Positions 1 through 10,595 of a DNA stretch of 54,784 bases are shown piece by piece (the first letter of the stretch is position 1; each line of letters begins with the position of its first letter). The notes under the pieces were generated by a model. It saw nothing but the letters and a program-made list of their open reading frames with translations. It was not told the origin of the DNA and did no database searches. The DNA lies in assembly GCA_021495925.1 (NCBI GenBank), contig JAKEKT010000149.1, forward strand, positions 1 to 54,784. The letters run 5' to 3'. This DNA is from Diplodia intermedia. Lineage: Eukaryota > Ascomycota > Dothideomycetes > Botryosphaeriales > Botryosphaeriaceae. The translations under genes and the position numbers were made by a program.

Positions 1-318
1 GGGGCTAAGGGAGTTCGGCAGCAAAGTTCTGGGGGGATTTAAGCTTAAGTGAACCGCGCGAGTCAGTCTGACCGCTCTATCGAAAGCAAAGACATCGGAC
101 GAGGACTCAAAAAGGAAGAAGACCCTTTGCGTCGCGGTAGTGACCAAAAAAGTCACGAGGAAGCAGAGAGACAGGCGGGTATACGAAGAAAAAGACAGTG
201 ACCGGTTACCATCGGACCCGGAAAGCAAAGGGATGAAAAAGGAAAAGAACGGCGCGCGAGTGAAAGCCAGACCGGCGACCCAAAGCACCACCACCGCGAT
301 ACTCGATGCGCCCCGCCC
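1..318. other. 3' flank of the RGS-LOV gene
   Basis: This stretch is purine-rich on the plus strand, hence pyrimidine-rich in the sense of the minus-strand gene that ends at 319. That fits a 3' UTR and terminator region. Open frames here are low complexity and overlap the gene's tail in other frames. I see no separate gene. Confidence 0.5.
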
Positions 319-2832
319 TCACTCCCCATCCACCTCGCCCAGCCTCTCCGGCGGAAAAACCGGCAGCCTCACCATCCGCGCCGTCTCCTCCCGCGGCGTC
401 ATCTTCCGTGGCGGCGTGGATTCCGGTCGCGGCGGCCAGCTGGACGTGCCCGTCGTCGCCGCGCGCGAAGGGGGCCTCGACGGGCCCCTCGACGCGCTCC
501 CGCTGCGGACGGCGCCACCGCCGCCGACGGCGCCGTTGGTGGTGGCGGCGCTGCTGGCGAGATACTCGGCGTAAGCGCTCGACGCGGGCATCGAGCGGCT
601 GTCGTCGTTGTAGTCGTCGTAGAAGGTGCTTTGCGCGCGGCTTCGTCTGGTGCTGCCGCCGCCGCCAACTGCATCACGGCCTTCGGGCTCGCGCATGCGG
701 TACTGGTGTGGTTGCTGCACCTGCTGCGACTGGTCGAACAGCTTCTCCTGCGCGTACGTGCCGTTGACGATGCCGAAGCTGGAGCGGCGGCGGCGGTTGT
801 GGTTGTACGACGCGTTGATGGTGCCTGTAATGTCCTCCTTCTCAACCATGACGACCATCCACACGCCGGGAGCGCCGTCGGAGCCGTGCAGCGGCGTGCA
901 GTGGATGTAGCGCGGCTTGCCCTCGATGCTGCTGCTGCGCATGTGTTGGTGTGGCGAGTCGCCCCGCCCTCCATTGTTGACGTTGACGTTGTTGTTATGG
1001 TTGATGTTGCCTGTCAGCCATGACACTTTGGCCGTGACGCGTGCGCCTTCGGCGAAGGCGGCGGCGATGCCTTCGCGGACGGAATGTGGGCCGCCGATGC
1101 GGTCGAGGAGGCGTGATTGGGCGAGGCCCGGGATGCGGAGAGCGGCCGAGGTGAAGAGGATGCGGAGAGATGGCCATGGGCGGACGAGCAGGAACTGCCA
1201 AGGATGTGCGGGTTAGTTTGGAAGCTCTCTTGGGGGCTCTGTGGGGAGATGAGGAAACAGGCGGCCACTCACGTTTTGGTAGACACCCGGAAGTCTTCCA
1301 TGATGTCCGAACTGTGTCGGTGGCCAGATGTTAATGGCCAATGGATCTTCTATACCCACGTATCTCCGATTCGAAGCAGGTAGAGTAGTAGCCGGTGCCG
1401 GCGTACTTGCGCGAGATGATGCTGGGGGGTTCCGGCGCTTTTGTTTGAGAACTTCTGTTTCCTCTGTACTTAGAAGCTCGCCGAGGTCACCAAGCGCTTT
1501 GAGAGAACCCCTTTGAGAACTGCCACTCTGCCTCAGGGATTCCTCATCTTGGTCGAGCAACAATGCAAATGACTCGAGGCTCCTACCGCCCTCGACCAAG
1601 TTCGTGACGTCTATTTGACAGCCAATGAAGTATCGAAGCTTGCCCGTATTGTCGTACAGAGGCGCTATCATGCATAGATTGAGGAATGGCGTTCCATCAC
1701 GGCGGCTATGACTATGTCAGCGATTGATTCGTGATCTTTGATACGTGGGATGTAGGTAGAGCGAGATATCGCTAGAAAGGAGTGTATGGTCAGGTCCTGA
1801 AATACTGATGATCACCTACTAATTCAACACGGTCTCGCAGGTCTCACGACCAGATCTCATTGCTTCAGCCATGCGCTCTGCGGTTGAAGGTTGTGTCTTC
1901 GGCCCCTGAAGAAATCGGCAGTTTCTCCCAATTGTATAGTCTCGCCCGTACTGTGTAACCAAGTGAAATTCTGAGGCCTATGAGCAATGTTCACTCCCAA
2001 ACAGGAACGGGCGTGACTTACCCTCTGAAGCGTAGATGACGGGGCTGTCCGGTAGGGAAGGGTCTCCTAAACAATACACTTCGGCAAGCCCCTCAGCTAG
2101 ATGTCGATTCATCGGCGCGCTAGTTCCAGTAATGTCTTTTACTAGCAGTTCCGTTACAAGCTGTGTGAGGCTGTTGGTGATGTATGCGGGGAGGGCATCG
2201 TTGATCAGCTCCTCGGCTGCTCGCTGCGAACGTGTTTCGAATCTGTTGCTGATGTGTGCAGCCAACGCCGACGCCGACGATCGCTTTTCTGGTGCTGTCA
2301 TTTCCAATGCAATGGAATTTGCATACTCGATGGCCGCCTTTGCCTTTCGGGTCTCTAGATAGCGCACCAACGTCGGCGCGGATCGAGGGCGGTACTTGTT
2401 GAGGAACTTGGTGAATTTGGAAAAAGCGGGCTGATGGCGCAAGATCAAATTGAGATGGTCCGCGGAGAACAGTCTGTCTGCCAGGTGTTCTGCGTTCGCG
2501 GACGACAAATTGGGAGGAGGAGGCATCAAGTCGTAGCCACAACTGTGAGCGCCTGGAGAAGATGCAGCGGACTGTGGCGCTTCGCCGTTCTCATTGCCGT
2601 CCGCTTGGTCGAATATCGAAGGGATGTTTGCTGATACGCTGGAGGACAGTCCTTCTCCTGGCTCATTGCCATCAGGGAAGTCGAGGGCCTGGAAAGTCTC
2701 GGGTACGAGTTGGGTGGCTGAAAAGGCGGACATGGTGGGGCTACTGTGTCGTCTTGCGGCGAGGGAGTCGTTCCGTTGAAGTGGCTTGGATACTGGTACT
2801 CCCGTTTCGCTTGTCATGTCTCGGTGTCCCAT
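319..2832 (-). CDS. RGS-LOV blue-light photoreceptor (BcLOV4-like)
   Basis: Four exons, 2832-2022, 1970-1820, 1705-1273 and 1194-319, give a 756-residue protein; phases agree at all three GT-AG junctions. Residues about 115-230 match an RGS domain (LILRHQPAFSKFTKFLNKY, then helices to ELLVKDITG). A LOV/PAS core follows from about 255: DPSLPDSPVIYASEEF, then the flavin-adduct motif GRNCRFLQ with Cys288, LNYRRDGTPFLNL, and FIGCQIDV with the expected Gln351. After the LOV core comes the conserved region YQNFLLVRPWPSLRIL, then VREGIAAAFAEG, AKVSWLT and GVWMVVMVE, which accompanies LOV in this family. The C-terminal tail is Ser/Arg/Gly-rich. Family knowledge: the Botrytis homologue BcLOV4 binds FMN and moves to anionic plasma-membrane lipids in blue light. 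Inference: this protein links light to G-protein signalling at the membrane. The N-terminal 110 residues are low complexity, so the first Met is the least certain part. Confidence 0.93.
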
Positions 2833-4703
2833 GAAATTCAGAGGGGTAGCTGATCTCCGTCCACCCTGGCAACGAAGAGGGTGATGTTAATTGATGCGAA
2901 ACTGCCTGGCGGGGGATTTCTCTTACAGGCCAGGTCAAGTGGTGGCTTTGGGGAGATTCACTCGAGGCGTCATTCATCGGAGTAGAAATCTGCAGTTACT
3001 GGGGTACAGAGCAGTCGACATGTACGCCTGCAGGGCGGGCAGAGCCGATACATAGCTGTGCGGCAACAATGAAATCAGGCCATAGCCCAAGTCTGGGTAC
3101 GGAGGCTTGACGCTTGCAGCCTCGACTGCAGTAGCCGGTCCAGTGTATGCAGCCATTGGGGCTCGCCAACGGGTTAGTTTGTCTGTTGACTGGGAGGCCC
3201 AGTCTTTGCGGAGCTCAGCTTGAATCAGATGCAATGCAGGTGAGATCTCCGCAAGTACGGGCGATCGGAGCTGGATCCATCGACTTGGCAGTGGACCGTC
3301 GAGCCGTCCCCGGCCCGTACGATGTCTGTGCCTCCCCTGAGACGATCCTACTGGATTCTGCATTCTTTCAGCTCGGGGCTGGAGTGGCCACATGCACACT
3401 GACGAGGCTTAACCAGACGTGGCCGGCTTGTAGGGCGGCACCGTTACGGCCAACGGTCGTCGGGGAATGGGCAAAAGCAAGGTCCATGACGGCGAGAACA
3501 ACTAGCCGGCGCACGGCAGTAACCCGACGGCTTTGCCGCTTCAGCTGGCGCATGAAGGATGTGCCGCAGGACTCGTCGTCGAATGAGAGGTCTCGAGGCT
3601 TAAACTGTGCCATGTCGGATGGTGGAGAAGCACGGTAGTGGTACGCGCGGAGTCCCAGATGGCGTCACAAGCGGGGGAGGGGTCTCGACTGCGTACGAGT
3701 CCGAAAGGCACAGCATCGCTTGTTGATCTAGTTAGGACCTCAGACGACCGACGAGAGCTGGACACGGTGTGGATAGATGCGGACGAATTGCTGTGGCCAT
3801 GCCCTGCGGCGCACAGTCGCAAGCTCAGGTTTGCAGAGACGGTTCCGTGGCGTTGCAGGTGACGACAACAAGGATGATATGCAAAACGAGATCGACCGAT
3901 AGCCGAGCGAGCCACATCTTGCAACGCATAACGGCATGGCGTCACTGCCGCCTCCGCTTCTCGCTATGTCTGTGAACCCTGGGTGCCAGCGGTTGTCATC
4001 TCTTCTCCCATGGACGCCACGTGTCTGAAGGGCAGCTTGACACTGGGCCATCTAGCAGCTGTCAGTGGCTGTCCGTCGAGGCTCAGGCAAAACCTCGGAG
4101 ATGCGACGGGAGTCAGATGCGGTTTCTATCTGAGACGACGCAAGGAGGGCTGCAGCGGGAGGCTGAGATGAATCCGTACCCGCACCGAGCGCGCGCTGCC
4201 GTGCGGCCAGCGATCCATGACCCAGGCGATCTCAGCCCACAGATGATCGGCGGAGCGGTGGGTAAGACGGGCAGCGCGGTGTTTGCAGCCACCACGTGGA
4301 AGCCAGGCACGCAACGCACATTGGCGGACGGCCGCGCAGGGCCAGCCGGTGGAGACGATAGCCGTTGGGCGTTGGAGATTGGGAAGGGCGGGCGGGCGCA
4401 GCAGCTGGCCGGGGCTCGCTTGGCCCCTGAGCGCCGTGGCCCCGGGCTGAGGCATCGCCAAAGCGTGTGCTACTACCGCTCTCTCGTCCTCGCAAAAATG
4501 CCCGCCCGCAGGCCTCGCTGTTAGTGCAGTAGCCCGTCGAGCCACAAAGCGCCAGCCGCTCCCTCCTGCCCGCCGCCCCGCTGCAGCCCGCTTCTCGTCC
4601 CCTGCCGTCCGCGTCGCCATGATCCACTCCAGCTAGGGCATCCCTGATCGCGCGTCTGTCCAACCGTTACACGCTCCACGCAGGAGCATCGCGATTCTCA
4701 GCC
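2833..4703. other. intergenic region between divergent genes
   Basis: About 1.9 kb separate the starts of the RGS-LOV gene (-) and the 801-residue gene (+), so it should hold both promoters and 5' leaders. The longest frames, such as 81 codons at 3613-3368 (-) with a hydrophobic stretch VRRLVVLAVMDLAF, have no recognisable domain and no clear partner exon. I do not call a gene. An upstream exon or short leader peptide for the photoreceptor remains possible. Confidence 0.4.
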
Positions 4704-7160
4704 ATGGTCAGCCTGACGACTTGGGGCGCCATGCCCCAAGTCCCGCCCTCGCCCACGCTCACGAACCCCGATATGATCCTGCCCGACCTCAGCGACGCCC
4801 AGGACGCCCTCTCCTCTCCGCGCCTGCGCTTCCAACCCCCGCCCTCGCCCCCGTCGCACCTGCTGCGCCAGAGCTTCCAGCTGGCAAAGGCCCCTCCCAG
4901 CCGCCGAAGCCGTTCCAATTCGCGCCCTCAAACTGCCATGCGCATGTCGCACGACGGCTCCGTCCACTTCGACGGCTTCGACGGCGACTTTGACGAGCCC
5001 TTTGACGGCGACACCACCCCCAAGGGACAGATCCGCCAGGCAGACGATGCGCCCCAGGACACGCCGCGCACCAACGTGATGCACAACTGGCAGAGAGACA
5101 TGGAGCGCAAGGCGCAGGAACATGCCAGGCTTGGAGATGCCGACAGCGCAAACTACTCGACTAGCCCGGACGGCGCGCACGGAGACAGCGACGGTAGCGG
5201 GAGCACCGATGACAGCGACGGACGCTACGGCAAATTGCCGTATGTGGCGGACAGCGATGGTGACACGGATAACGAGCAATGGCTGGAGGGCCAGGAGGAA
5301 TTGGACCTGGAGGCAATTTCCTCCGCCGCGCTGAGCAAGAGAGCGGAAATGATCCTCGCGAATGCCAAGAAAAGGCTCAACGTACGTGTCAAGCGACAGG
5401 ACCCTTGAGTAGTGTTGCTAATGTTCTCGCAGCTGATGGAAGGCAATCTCAGAGGTGCGCGGCAGTCGCTGAATCCGCCACAGCGCCCACCTTCATACAC
5501 CTCTTACCACTATTATAAAAGAGCGTCCAGCATCTCGCCAACTCCCAAAGGCTCCGGCCCTATCTACATCCCGCAGGCCAGGCATTCCTCCTATCACTCT
5601 ACGCCGAACGGAAGCTCCGGTCATACTCGCGTGCATAGCGACATATCTGTGGCAACTCCTCCCAGTTCCGCCATCTCGCACAGAAGCCAACCTCCTGAAA
5701 AGCGGGCCGTTAGCGCGATGGGCCGTTTTAGTGGCCAATGGTCCCCACACGACTTCAGCCTTGGTAATACCGTGGGAAATCGCTCTAGCGGTTTACGGGG
5801 AGTCCGCAGCCAAGAGGTCATTAGGCACACATGGGTACATCCCGAACAACAAAATCACCGTTCGGTTTCCCGGACGTCTAATTACCAGGCTTCACCGACG
5901 TTGGAAACGCTCCGGGAGGATGATGGCTATAACAAAACGGGAGCTGATCTGCGACGCTCGGCCTCCACTACGAGCGATCTGCGGGCACAAATGCACGATC
6001 TTAAGGGGAGAATATCGAGCCTAAAGGAGCGAGCTCGGGAAGAGGACATGAAGAGACGCAGCCTTCAAAACCTTCGAACTCCTAGTCCCTTCACTGCCGC
6101 TGCGAGTTGGGACTCTAGCGCCGATCAGCACGCAAACGGCTCCTCATCTTCATCCAGTTCTGAGCGCAACCTTCACGGCATGTCCCGCAATTCGTCTCCT
6201 GTGGAAGCTCACAACGGGTACTATAAGAATGAATCTGGATCCAAGAGAGATCAGTACGAGGTGGCCGAGGAACAATCAAGCGAATCCGGATCTGACGATA
6301 CCCGCATACTGGACTATCGTGGATCAACCGATACCGAGGATGTTGGACACGAATATGACAAGCGCGAAGTGGACGGAGAGAGCATCTATGAAGACGCACC
6401 TCAAGTCATTGCCGAACGTCATGAGGATCGTGCAGACGCTTTTGATTACGAGCACTTCTTCCTCCACAGCGCCATGGGCACTTATACCCGCGAAAACCGC
6501 AGCCAGAGTATCGGTTCTGAGGATTCCGTTGAGACCACTAGGCCGGTGTCGCCTATCCCGGAGGTACCCGCATTGCCTGAATCCGCACTGTCTCCGCATA
6601 GGCGTACGCGCAGTCAGGACTCCATTTCCACAGTGGCCACATTCCAGACTGCCACTGAGGGAAACGGTTCAGGTTCAGATGTTGAGTCTGAAGAGAGCAA
6701 TGAGGCTCTTGACCAGTTCACAGAGCAGGCTTTGAGTCATCACCTTCCGCCTAGGCCGAGCAATCAAAGTCTGCGCTCGACCTCAAGCAGCAATAGCCAG
6801 CTACGTTCGACTGGAAGCTTTTACAGCCAAAACTCGTCTTCTAGTGGACAGCGCCGGCTGAGATCTGCAGGCAGTTCCTACAGTCCGAACATCCATTCGT
6901 CAGGGAACTCAACGCCGGAGGTTCTCGATTCCACCTCGAAGATCATCGCCTCCTTTTTCAGTCCGCAAAAGGAGAGAGGCCAGCTGACGCCGCTTAAGCA
7001 AAAGGACGAGGATTTGCTGTACGCTCTGACGACCAGCGTGCAGCAAGTGTGCGCTAGACTCCAGAATGCACAGGACGATGATTACGAAACAAAAGTTTGG
7101 CGGCGCAGACTCGATGCGGCCCGGAAGATCCTCGATGGCGTGCCGAATGAAGATATCTGA
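4704..7160 (+). CDS. uncharacterised Ser-rich protein, 801 aa
   Basis: Two exons, 4704-5381 and 5433-7160, join in phase 0 across a 51-bp intron, giving 801 residues. The junction reads KKRLN then LMEGNLRGARQSL, a smooth helical segment that supports the splice. The N-terminal third has Pro/Ser clusters, then acidic Gly/Asp/Ser stretches before a helix LDLEAISSAALSKRAEMILANAKKRL. The middle is Ser/Arg/Glu-rich with a short coiled coil (LRAQMHDLKGRISSLKERA). Near residue 690 a short Ser/Gln/Arg motif recurs (SLRSTSSSNSQ, LRSTGSFYSQ, LRSAGSSYSP). A folded helical patch closes the protein (LYALTTSVQQVCARLQNAQ ... VWRRRLDAARKILDG). I recognise no catalytic domain, signal peptide or membrane segment. 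It is probably a largely disordered protein; many Ser-Pro and Arg-x-x-Ser sites suggest phosphorylation, which is inference. Confidence 0.85.
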
Positions 7161-10100
7161 TCTGCACGTTACCACACGCAAAATAACCCTCGATTCTAAT
7201 ATCTGTTGATGAAGCCAAACAAACGTCTTGCTCATCGCAAGCAGGCTTACTTCGTCGTTCTTTGTCTATTCTCTTACTTCTCCATCTTCACGTTTCAATT
7301 ACCCTTGGTCATAGCGGCCTTTTTTTGTTTGTACGCTGCTTTAATTCTCTCACATCGGATCACTCCGACCTTATTTCTTCTTCCCATTCCAGCTTCGAGA
7401 CCGGACATTTCGCTACATTTTCTTGCCTTATCTGTTTCCATCCTCACATACCCATTCTTCTTATCTCGGGGATAGTAGAAAGAAAACGAGACCGGGGAGC
7501 GGTTTCCGGCGTATTATTTCAAAAGGTGCTTGGGCGACCGGCGGGGCGGTCTGCTTTCTGTGATATCCCAAACTTTATACCCCAGTACGGATTGTGCGTA
7601 AGCGGTAGTAAGTCGTTGTAGTTGATTTTGTTCTTCATGTTTGATTTTGTTTTCTTCCTTTCTAGATTGCTCCAAGGACGTCGGTGCTTAGTTTTGCCTG
7701 ATAATCGAGGATACCTATTTCTTGCGTTGAAGCTGCATTTCCAGATACGTGTGATGATGGTGTGATGCAGACGCGAGCCTGTGGTTACACGACCGATGAA
7801 GAGTTTTTCCCTTGTTTTTTTATGCCTGTACAACATGCGGGACATAGACGCATCTGACCGTCAATTGTCTCTCTTACACGTGGGTTTTGTACGTATGTAC
7901 AAGCCTTCAGGCGCCGTTCTTGCTACCACTTCTACCTGCCAAGCAGTCAGATCCATAAGCCCAATCGGGTACGGCGAAGCCTCAAAAGTCTCCGTTCCCA
8001 ATGACGACACATCATCTTCCCACTTTGCTGCCAATGGCCGCCTCATGACCGGTCAAAGCAAAGGACCGAACAAGAGTGGCCACGCCACTTGTCTCCGGGG
8101 GGAGGGAACACCAAAACAGCGCCGCAATCCGTCGTCATACACACATGCGTTGTATGCAATGCACACAAAGCTACTATGTACGCGGAACGACTACTGCACG
8201 TCTTTGGGCCGCGCCGCGCCTCGCGAACCGGGCCCGTCTCATCCAGTGGTTCCGCCGGACGCCAGTGGCGGCGGCTAGATGGGGTGCGCTTCAAAACACC
8301 AGCACATACCTACATACATACGTGGGCTTCCGTGGCGGTAGGCAAAGCCAAGCCAATGCAAGCAAGCAAGCAAGCAATGCAAGCAAGCGAGTAGGCGAGC
8401 CATCGCTAGTTGCATACAATTCGCTCTAGTTCAGTCTATTGCTTTCTTCTCTCTACTGCGCACGCTTTTCGCAACGGCTGTTAGAGTGCTGCCGCAACGG
8501 CGGAGCCGGCGGCGGCGGGAGCGCCGGCAGCAGCAGTGTTGTAGTAGTCTAAGGCCTAGAACTTCTTGCTCGACGGCGTGGACAAATGATCGACCCGCAA
8601 TCCACCAGGCACGCATGGACATTCACCCGAGGAGGATGAGTAGGTAGCCTTCGTAGGCCACGGAAGGAGACTATCCTATGCCATCCACCATAAGCGGGGA
8701 ATCGTAGAGTAAAAAGAGCACCTATTTGTGTAACCGTCCGCCTGATCGATTTTTATATTTTTGTTTTTTTCGCTGCCCCGCTTGTTTGGATCATAAGGAC
8801 CCCTCATCAGCATCAGCATCGTTTCAATTAATCAAAGACGCGCGGGCGGCGAGCGCGCCGCGCCGCGCCCGCGCTGGCGCCGAATCCCATCCCGGGTGAG
8901 ACGGACAAAACCACGCATGTAAGTGTGTGTTTTTCACCGCCGGAGAGAAAACACGAGGCGCCGGCGGCGGGAGGGTCGGGTACGGGATGGAGAGAAGGAA
9001 AATAAATGTATTGGCTAGCCTTTTGATAATGGCGAAGCATGATACACGGACGGGAGCGTGTTGTTATTTGAGGTGGAGTGTGCAGTGACTGCTGATGGCG
9101 AGCGGCGTGATGGGCGGGAGAAAGCAGTGACGAGTTGATGGATGAGGGAGCGCCAAGGCAGTGGAGGGGCAGAGAGGCGCTCGGGCGGCAGGGCAGGGTT
9201 GGCCTGGATGGGGGATTGACTTCGCTTCGGGCTGCTTGATCTCGTGCGTGGCGGCACGCGGCGTCGAGCAGCGACGAGGACAAAAATGCGGTGAGGAACG
9301 GATGGCGCAGCGCGATCGTGGCAGAGACGGAGGCGGGCGAGTCGGGTCATCGTGGGGCCTGGCAGGTGCGGATCGACCAACAGCAAGTCGGAGGCTTTCT
9401 CAGCGTGCCAGAGCCGCCGCGGGTCCTGGCGCTGTGAGCGGTCGGATGCGGGCCTGCAGCAGCGGGGCGCTGCGCGTGTGTGGCATGCGTGCATGAGGCC
9501 ATGGGACGGCGGCACGCATTTTGCAGCGCGAGCAGCAAAGAACGCCGTTCGAGGCCGCACTTTGCGCTGGGCTCGTGGCCGCGACTGGAGACGGCTAGTG
9601 CGGTGGTCGCAGGTGAGCCCAGCAGACCGCGGCGATTACGCAGGACGTAGCATGCTGCACATCTTTGCCTAGCTCAACACGTCAGGTCCCTGCCGGGCAG
9701 AGCGTGCATGTGTGCAGCTGCTGTTTTCGCTTTTCCCACGGCGCGCGCAATCCTCACTTGCTGCCGATACATCTTCGGTGCTCTTGTCTGAGCATTGCCC
9801 AACGGCCAAGCGTTCTCCCTCCTCTCCCTCCGCCGGGAGCACACCACCTGCACGTTCGACACCGCGTTGGAGCACGGACACGCCGCCTATCGCGGAAGAT
9901 TGGCCGGGAGAAGGACAGCCGAGGGTCCCATCACATCGCAGTGGCTGGGGTTGACCGGCTCAGCCAAGCGCTTTGGCAACTCGTTGGCCGGCAACCTTGT
10001 GACTCGCCAGTCCAACCACCACCGTCGCCTCTCCCTTCGCCCTTCCTGTCGTGCAGAAAAAAGGGATTGCTTTGCGTAACCCTCCGGCCGCACGTCTCAT

Positions 10101-10595
10101 CGGTGCCGAAGTAAGCAGCCTCAAACACCTTCCAAAAAGCTGAGGCGGTCGACCACACGCTCTGCCGACACATTTCGTCTGCTGTCTGGATCGCCCCACG
10201 GTTTTCAGCTTACCCTTGGGACTTTTTTTTCTTCCTGCTACCGGGTGGCGCTCTATTATATTTTCTGGCCTTCTGCCTAGCCCATCTCCTTGCGCACCCT
10301 GCATACCTCGGAGCATCCGCCTGGCGCGTTGCGCATACCAAAGGTTAATTAATCCCGCGTTGGGTTGGACGAGCAGACACGCCTCGAGATACTTCTTTGC
10401 CGCGACCGCCGCCTGGGTTGCACATCTCCGGCGGTTTCACACAGTAGTTGCGCGGTCTCACCCACCACACTTGCACCCACACTCCGCCGCCGACCAAAAC
10501 CGGATCGGGACACGCGCTGCTCGGCTCAGATGTGCCCCGAAGCTTCTACCTCGACCCAACAGTGCGTCTCTCGAAGCTTTCGTGTTTAGCAGAAA
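7161..10595. other. 3.4-kb intergenic region and 5' leader
   Basis: The first 500 bp are T-rich and look like the 3' UTR of the upstream gene; the hydrophobic frames there result from T-richness. A GCAA microsatellite lies near 8.36 kb. From about 9.7 kb the plus strand becomes C/T-rich, as in a promoter and 5' leader of the giant gene starting at 10596. No frame shows a recognisable domain. A minus-strand frame at 8555-8481 ending in an Ala/Gly-rich tail is noted but not called. Confidence 0.4.
8357..8391. repeat. GCAA microsatellite
   Basis: An imperfect run of GCAA units, interrupted once by ATGC, in non-coding sequence. The same motif in the opposite orientation (TTGC) occurs near 22.67 kb. 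It is probably a simple slippage repeat with no inferred function. Confidence 0.8.

Noticed and set aside
2974..3399. 141-codon minus-strand frame upstream of the RGS-LOV gene
   Set aside because: No domain and no in-phase join to the photoreceptor exon; more likely leader or promoter sequence.
7206..7475. Hydrophobic 89-codon frame resembling a small membrane protein
   Set aside because: Its Phe/Leu content comes from the T-rich 3' UTR of the upstream gene, and overlapping frames look equally hydrophobic.
8481..8555. Minus-strand stretch ending DYYNTAAAGAPAAAGSAVAAAL-stop, preceded by a possible acceptor TTCTAG
   Set aside because: It resembles the tail of a small protein, but no in-frame upstream exon with a start and donor could be found.
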